Assembly (NCBI GenBank): GCA_963704455.1
Contig: OY969905.1
Location: 3,162,001 to 3,226,000, forward strand
Direction: 5' to 3'
Length of the DNA stretch: 64,000 bases
Origin: DASTCZ01 sp963704455
GTDB taxonomy: Bacteria > Acidobacteriota > Terriglobia > Acidiferrales > UBA7541
The stretch's first letter is position 1. Each line of letters opens with the position of its first letter. Position numbers and translations under genes: made by a program. Below, in pieces: positions 59,926-64,000 of this stretch. The notes under the pieces are model-generated. The model was not told the origin of the DNA. It saw nothing but the letters and a program-made list of their open reading frames with translations, and searched no databases.

Positions 59926-61036
59926 TGTGGGGCTCTGATGTACGCGGATCGATCTCGTCACCCCAGCGAAACTTGAAGAAGCCAGCGGCGCCGCCTCTTG
60001 CGCGGCGAGCCCCACCTGCGAGTGTTTCTCTAAGAATTGAGATATCGGGGGCATAACCTAAACCCAGGAATGCCGTAAAGTCGTGTGAGTCACGATTAAA
60101 TCGGGCCACCCCGCGCAATGATTTGTAATGTTCGAGGTGCAGCCCTGACACCGTTGCTTTCTCGGGTTTGACCAGGCGGTAGACCTCACCAAAGACATTG
60201 GGGCGTACTGGCCCGCCGAGATGGGAAGAATCGAAGGCTGTGGTCTGCTCAATGTAGTCGAGCAAGACGTCTTGAAATACCCACACTGTTCGCCCACCCC
60301 AGTGCTCGGCGATTTCGGATTTCGCGACGAACTGACCTAGCATACGTTCAAATACCTGCCTGTAATTGGGCGTGTAGATTGAATCGACGACGTTGCCGAG
60401 GTGACGTTGGGGCCGCCCGAGTAATACGTCCGCCATGTGTTCGGATAGGCCTCCCCCTCGAGTGCTAGAGGTCATTACTTCAACGATGTATGGTGGGCCT
60501 ACAGGTTCGCCCGATTTCCCAAGTTCCATCAAGAGAAAATCAAATGTATATTCAAAAAAACGGCCGACCTGTGCGTCGTTTTCGCGTCGCCGAAACTTCA
60601 ATTCACGCCACACGCCGACCTCGCGGCCATTTGGAATCTCTATAAGTTGGCGGACTTCTTTGGGTATCACAGGTCTTGGTGGTTCAAGCGCAAGCAACCG
60701 CTTCGGACATAGTATCCACGGGCGCTCCACGCTCTCATTTTGACGTCGCACCCAGCATGAACAAACTCCGAGCGGAAGAGGAACAGTACCGTAAGTTTTT
60801 CGGATCGATGGGGCATCGTTTCGGACGCCTTTGTAATTGTAGTCAAGACTTGCGACTCGATTGCGATTGGAACTGACGTCGCAAACTGTATTGCGAAATG
60901 GGCAGAGGCGAACTCCTGCCAGACGGGTATTTGTGTTGGAGAAAATCTCTGGGGACAATCCATAGAGTTCCGCGATTCGAGCGTTCGGACTCTTCGGTTC
61001 AGTCCCAAGCGCAGATTTGGGCTTTCGGACCTTCAT
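59915..61036 (-). CDS. NotI-family type II restriction endonuclease
   Basis: This 373-residue protein resembles NotI in its ordered cysteines: C45 and C52 (LCPFRNTVCD), C92 (LGVCSC) and C110 (ILCPKR), which in NotI bind an iron atom, and in the later block YIVEVMTSS that corresponds to the PD-(D/E)xK-type active site (VLEIQTMD in NotI). The ELYGLSPEIFS N-terminus also fits. This suggests recognition of a long GC-rich site, but specificity cannot be read. It is cotranscribed with the controller gene (4-base overlap) and converges on the methyltransferase gene. Confidence 0.78.
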   Translation of the reverse strand: MKVRKPKSALGTEPKSPNARIAELYGLSPEIFSNTNTRLAGVRLCPFRNTVCDVSSNRNRVASLDYNYKGVRNDAPSIRKTYGTVPLPLGVCSCWVRRQNESVERPWILCPKRLLALEPPRPVIPKEVRQLIEIPNGREVGVWRELKFRRRENDAQVGRFFEYTFDFLLMELGKSGEPVGPPYIVEVMTSSTRGGGLSEHMADVLLGRPQRHLGNVVDSIYTPNYRQVFERMLGQFVAKSEIAEHWGGRTVWVFQDVLLDYIEQTTAFDSSHLGGPVRPNVFGEVYRLVKPEKATVSGLHLEHYKSLRGVARFNRDSHDFTAFLGLGYAPDISILRETLAGGARRARGGAAGFFKFRWGDEIDPRTSEPHITP

Positions 61037-61266
61037 GCGCTCCTCTCTCCAAATAAATCCTTCACAGAGACCCTGAATGCATTCGCGAGTCGCACCAAAG
61101 TAGTGACAGTTGCGTTGACGTCACCCGCCTCTATTTTCTGGTAGTGGCGAGGCGCGATACCAACGGCGTCTGCCGCTTGCTCTTGTGTCCAGTCCATCTT
61201 TTCACGCAGGCGACGGACGTTTCCCGCGAGCAATTCTCGAATTTGATGAATGGAAGACTTAGCCAC
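61033..61266 (-). CDS. Helix-turn-helix controller (C) protein of the restriction-modification system
   Basis: This 77-residue protein is a single XRE-type domain (NVRRLREKMDWTQEQAADAVGIAPRHYQKIEAGDVNATVTTLVRLANAF). The start is a GTG at 61266 that overlaps an operator copy (61266-61279). The stop overlaps the start of the endonuclease gene by 4 bases (ATGA). Controller proteins time the expression of the endonuclease after the methylase has protected the host; the matching palindrome at the methylase start supports that role. Confidence 0.88.
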   Translation of the reverse strand: MAKSSIHQIRELLAGNVRRLREKMDWTQEQAADAVGIAPRHYQKIEAGDVNATVTTLVRLANAFRVSVKDLFGERSA

Positions 61267-61279
61267 GCCATATAAGACG
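61266..61279. promoter_or_regulatory. Controller-protein operator, copy overlapping the C-gene start
   Basis: On the coding strand it reads CGTCTTATATGGCG and its last G is the first base of the GTG start, exactly the geometry seen at the methyltransferase gene (58509-58522). Confidence 0.65.
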
Positions 61280-61304
61280 TAACAGGATTCCTCGTTTCAG
61301 GCCA

Positions 61305-61318
61305 CGCCATATATGGCG
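61305..61318. promoter_or_regulatory. Controller-protein operator, distal copy
   Basis: CGCCATATATGGCG, identical to 58509-58522. Its centre is 39 bases from the centre of the copy that overlaps the controller start, consistent with cooperative binding of two dimers. Confidence 0.7.
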
Positions 61319-61605
61319 CAATAGCGCTTTTTGGGGTATCCGGCGGCACGCGTTTAGGAATGTATCGGCGTGGAGGGAGTCCCTCCAACGCCGGGAAGGT
61401 ACGGCGGGGCTAGCCCGCCTTCGCTGAAGCTTTGGCGTGGTAGTGGTAAAGGGAGAAAAAGTGGCGGGTGGCTGGTTGCTAGGGGAGACCCGCCTACGCT
61501 GGGAGTCTTCGGTGCGGCGAGCGGAGGGAGAGGGTGGAGTCAAAGCAGATTCCTCACCCGCCCCGCAGGTTCGGAATGACAAATCCAAAGGATGGGGAGA
61601 AAACC

Positions 61606-61636
61606 CCCGACCTCAACGGCTTCCGTTGAGGTCGGG
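61606..61636. repeat. Hairpin repeat of the CCCGACCTCAA family
   Basis: CCCGACCTCAACGG and CCGTTGAGGTCGGG form a perfect 14-bp stem with loop CTT. A near-identical hairpin lies at 63183-63213 and is followed by the REP-like repeat at 63205-63249; a partial copy is near 22688. Confidence 0.85.
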
Positions 61637-61836
61637 ATATTCCCGATAGAAAGGACCGGGACGCAAACGGCGCGCCTCAGGATGACGGCAGGAGGAGGAG
61701 AGATCCTTCGGGCCGATGCGCTGCATCGGCCCTCGAGGATGACAAATGGAAAAGAGAGATTCCTCACCCGCAGGGCGGGTTCGGAATGGCAAACGTTCTT
61801 CTAAGAGCCCTGCTTTTTGGGAGGGGCGGGCGAAAG

Positions 61837-62418
61837 TTAGAACAACTTCATGGTTTGAGCCTTACCATTTGTCTTGCCACCCATGGCGAAAACCCTTAAT
61901 TCGTGATCGATTCCTTCAAGTGCCGCGGAATCAACATGGTTCAGCATTTTTGTGAGGTGATCGTGGCGACGTATTGAATAAAAAGCTTTTTCGGGAGCGA
62001 TATACACAAGGACCGGCTTTCGTTGCCGGACAAGATCCACGATACTTCTTAGTGTCCCACGACTTTTACCATCCCACAGCATCAGGCCGTAGTCGGATTC
62101 TTGCACCATCGCCTGGTCTTTGGTCGAGTAGTAGGCAAAGTCATGCCGATGGGAATCAGTGGTAGAGATCGATCGAGTAGGCCAGTCTCCGATGTTATTT
62201 CTACAGCGGTCAGCCATACAGAAGACCGTTACCCTGTCGTATTTCTTGCTTTTAAGATATTGCTGGACTGCTTTGTCGACACCGTTTGCATCGCCCACAA
62301 AAATCGTGAATCCCTTGCGGAGGATGTTGTTGAGCCGGGTCTTCACGCCGGCATTCAGCTCCGAAAGATACCGGGACCCAGCGATAAACACTTTTGTGGT
62401 CTTATCCATAGTTGTCAT
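61837..62418 (-). CDS. SLOG/Rossmann-fold nucleotide-binding protein
   Basis: This 193-residue protein has a Rossmann-like start FIAGSRYLSEL and the loop VGDANGVDKAVQQYLKSKKYDRVTVFC (residues about 41-68) characteristic of the SLOG/LOG/DprA-like superfamily that binds nucleotides or their glycosidic bonds. The later strands QESDYGLMLWDGKSRGTLRSIVDLVRQRKPVLVYIAP fit the same fold (GT..ti.... pattern). Its start overlaps the stop of a phosphoribosyltransferase gene by 4 bases. It lies in the same stretch as the restriction-modification genes. Confidence 0.72.
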   Translation of the reverse strand: MTTMDKTTKVFIAGSRYLSELNAGVKTRLNNILRKGFTIFVGDANGVDKAVQQYLKSKKYDRVTVFCMADRCRNNIGDWPTRSISTTDSHRHDFAYYSTKDQAMVQESDYGLMLWDGKSRGTLRSIVDLVRQRKPVLVYIAPEKAFYSIRRHDHLTKMLNHVDSAALEGIDHELRVFAMGGKTNGKAQTMKLF

Positions 62419-63032
62419 CTAGTCCGAGTCAGAGCAAGTGCGTAAACGGCCTTGGCCCCGCAATTCTGTAACAGCACCTCGGCAGTACGGCGAAGAGTCG
62501 AACCAGTATCGAACAGATCGTCGAAAAGCAGAACTGACTTTCCTCTCACGTCGCCCTTTCCCGATTGTACAGCTTCTTTCAATACTTTTTCTCGGTCTAA
62601 TCTGTCGGGGATGTTCTTCATCGATTCGGTCCACTTCACTTTTACTAATGCGTCTTCGCAGACTGGAATCCCGAGACGCTTTGCAAGCTCCCTTGCGAGC
62701 TCCACAACTGGCTGTGAGGTTCTTCCGATCGACGGTGGCGCCGGGACGATGTAATCGATTTGACGCTTCCACTCCCGGACGAACTGCTCAGCTGTATCGC
62801 ATATGTCGCCGAGGAGGCTGTTAGCGCCCCGATATTTGAAATTGTAGAGTAGCTCTCCGAGTTCTGTTCGTTTCGTATCATATTGGCGATACCCGATAGG
62901 CACACTGCTGATGGTGTGAAAGTCCAAGACAAAACCCTCGATCCAGGGTCCGTCCAATCTCATCGGATTGATTTTGACGGAGGCCATTTGTTGGGGCGCC
63001 TGCCCATGACGGAAAGGAAAATCGGAGGCCAT
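62415..63032 (-). CDS. ComF-like phosphoribosyltransferase
   Basis: About 205 residues with a type I PRTase fold: IDYIVPAPPSIGRTSQPVVELARELAKRLGIPV and the PRPP loop SVLLFDDLFDTGSTLRRTAEVL (residues about 166-187). The N-terminal cysteines of classical ComFC zinc fingers are absent. The start is uncertain: ATGs at 63032, 62987 and 62963 are all possible and none has a strong ribosome site. It precedes and overlaps the SLOG gene by 4 bases (ATGA), so the two probably form one unit acting on a nucleotide or nucleobase. Confidence 0.8.
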   Translation of the reverse strand: MASDFPFRHGQAPQQMASVKINPMRLDGPWIEGFVLDFHTISSVPIGYRQYDTKRTELGELLYNFKYRGANSLLGDICDTAEQFVREWKRQIDYIVPAPPSIGRTSQPVVELARELAKRLGIPVCEDALVKVKWTESMKNIPDRLDREKVLKEAVQSGKGDVRGKSVLLFDDLFDTGSTLRRTAEVLLQNCGAKAVYALALTRTR

Positions 63033-63182
63033 TCCGTCTATTGCGGAGAAGCACTATAGGCTATTTGATTATAATTTGTTTTGTTTGACAAGACTAAAGG
63101 TGGGCGGCTGACGAAAGGGGCGGTCCGGAGGCGTGGAGGGAGTGGGGGGCGGGAGAAAACCCTGCCTAACCGGCAGGCAAGC

Positions 63183-63249
63183 CCCGACCTCAAGGGCTTC
63201 CGTTGAGGTCGGGATATCCTTCACCCGAAGGGCGGGTTCAGGATGACGG
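63183..63249 (+). repeat. Hairpin repeat plus REP-like repeat (CCCGACCTCAA and GGATGACGG families)
   Basis: Starts CCCGACCTCAAGGG, CTT, CCGTTGAGGTCGGG (hairpin as at 61606) and continues as the 45-base repeat GATATCCTTCACCCGAAGGGCGGGTTC, AGGATGACGG. It is the plus-strand counterpart of 22529-22573. Confidence 0.8.
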
Positions 63250-63293
63250 AAAAAAAGAGGGCGCGGCAAGCGGCGCCCCTACGAAGAAAAAAA

Positions 63294-63695
63294 TTACGAG
63301 CCTTGCTTCTTGGGAGGAGCGGGCGCGGTGTGCACGGCGGGCCGGCTCTTCAGCTCGACGAGGATTGCGTCCATGGGCTTGTCGGTCAAATTTTCCGGCA
63401 AGTGATTTCCGGCGGGAGTGAACATGGCCTCGCCGGCCTTCCCGGTGGATTCGGTGGAGGTTCCGTCGGGCAGGGTGAATTTCACGTGCACGTCGGTGAG
63501 ATAGGTGACCACGGAATCGGGATGGTGGTGCATGACCGACTTCTCGTGCGGGCCGTAATGGATTTTCAGAACGCGCACGCGGTCGTTTTCGGAAATTACG
63601 GAGTAATGCTTGGGGTCAACCTTGACCGGGTCCTGCGCAAAGGCAGCCGTGCCCGCGAGGCACAGAACTACTGCCAACAATGCAAACCGTCGCAT
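63294..63695 (-). CDS. Secreted cupin-domain protein
   Basis: This 133-residue protein has a signal peptide (FALLAVVLCLAGTAAFAQ) and a small cupin barrel (VLKIHYGPHEKSVMHHHPDSVVTYLTD with the metal-binding HHH cluster, then the second cupin motif GEAMFTPAGNHLPENL). It probably binds a metal; the ligand is unknown. The tail is Pro/Ala/Lys-rich. Confidence 0.82.
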   Translation of the reverse strand: MRRFALLAVVLCLAGTAAFAQDPVKVDPKHYSVISENDRVRVLKIHYGPHEKSVMHHHPDSVVTYLTDVHVKFTLPDGTSTESTGKAGEAMFTPAGNHLPENLTDKPMDAILVELKSRPAVHTAPAPPKKQGS

Positions 63696-63826
63696 ACTTC
63701 CTCCTTGTGTGATTCGGGCAATTTTTGGGAATTGCAGATGCGCGGACTGTATGCGACGAGGAGGGGAGAGTCAAGAGCAATGGAAGGACGAAAACGGGAT
63801 TGGGGGAGAGAAAGAAAAGTCAAAAC

Positions 63827-63854
63827 CCGCACCCTTAGAAACCAAAGGGTGCGG
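63827..63854 (-). terminator. Terminator-like hairpin between the cupin gene and the last gene
   Basis: CCGCACCCTT and AAGGGTGCGG form a perfect 10-bp stem with an 8-base loop; on the minus strand it is followed by GTTTTGACTTTT. No minus-strand gene lies between it and the window end, so it may block transcription entering from the right. Confidence 0.4.
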
Positions 63855-63953
63855 CACCCAAATGAAGGAGCGAGGGCTTGACCGCGGGAATGGGCGAGGG
63901 TAACTTCTCGCCAGCGAAACCGGAATCGTTCCGACAAGCAAAGGAGAAATCAG

Positions 63954-64000
63954 ATGATGACGCCTCTCACGTTGCTATGGCTGCCGATCCTGCTGGCGGC
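63954..64000 (+). CDS. Start of a membrane protein, truncated by the window end
   Basis: ATG at 63954 preceded by AAGGAG. The visible residues MMTPLTLLWLPILLAA are a hydrophobic segment, either a signal peptide or a first membrane helix. Nothing more can be said. Confidence 0.5.
   Translation, partial: MMTPLTLLWLPILLA

Larger units (their letters stand above)
61267..61836. other. Repeat-rich intergenic region upstream of the controller gene
   Basis: No supported gene. From left: two operator palindromes, then a GC-rich stretch of low-complexity repeats (61370-61560), two copies of an 'AGATTCCTCACCCGC...GTTCGGAATG' motif (61548-61580 and 61758-61790), a perfect 14-bp stem hairpin (61606-61636) and GGATGAC tags. 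Confidence 0.65.

Noticed and set aside
1..64000. tRNA, rRNA or other classical RNA genes
   Set aside because: I saw no convincing tRNA T-arm or acceptor pairing, rRNA segment or known riboswitch core while reading. A covariance search would be decisive.

Overview
The window looks like a chromosomal segment of an Acidobacteriota genome. Evidence: two complete permeases and the remnants of a third, all of the acidobacterial ADOP type (an LFRR..RFDRELDEEMRLH-like N-terminus plus a MacB/FtsX-like body) with a PadR regulator; two large secreted zinc metalloproteases with Gly-rich linkers; futalosine-pathway menaquinone genes; many LolA, TPR and beta-barrel envelope proteins; and GC-rich coding DNA with numerous short intergenic repeat families. 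The genus cannot be read from the sequence.

Layout. 0-6.1 kb: the end of a MutS-like gene, then a minus-strand housekeeping block (rplU-rpmA, terminator, obg-nadD-rsfS, a sensor-less sigma-54 activator, rlmH, two small envelope proteins). 6.2-8.0 kb: a lower-GC stretch with repeat array A and two small genes sharing an upstream element. 8.3-22.4 kb: mixed metabolic and envelope genes (RGG-rich anchored protein plus outer-membrane barrel, ArsR-like regulator, NIPSNAP, PEP-mutase-like enzyme, HEAT and PilZ proteins, EamA transporter, Ada, LolA, orphan ABC ATPase), including one frameshifted YbjN-like gene. 22.5-29.1 kb: a type III-like restriction-modification module edged by repeats, with repeat array B just behind mod. 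29.2-40.4 kb: two metzincin-type proteases around dprA-topA-xerC. 40.6-49.3 kb: a PadR-controlled permease cluster in which a molybdenum hydroxylase operon sits between the two ends of a destroyed permease gene. 49.5-52.2 kb: mqnA-MOSC-mqnC. 52.3-57.3 kb: a split TPR gene, RNase H fused to a DUF104-like tail, a zinc-ribbon coiled-coil protein, a DUF3303 protein and a small zinc-knuckle protein. 57.4-63.0 kb: repeat array C, then a defence-type island: vsr, a cytosine methyltransferase, a NotI-family endonuclease with a controller protein and matching operator palindromes, and a two-gene SLOG/phosphoribosyltransferase unit. 63.3-64 kb: a secreted cupin and the start of a membrane protein.

The strongest candidate for something undescribed is the repeat family at about 6.24, 28.8 and 57.5 kb. 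It consists of 29-nt units with GTAAG/CTTAC ends and a 41-nt period. Arrays A and B keep the exact spacing 29-12-29-20-29-33-29. Array C lies directly upstream of the gene for a small C-x-H...C...C-x2-H protein, so a repeat-plus-protein module is a reasonable hypothesis. Second is the SLOG plus PRTase pair in the defence island. All functional calls come from reading motifs; no database search was run.
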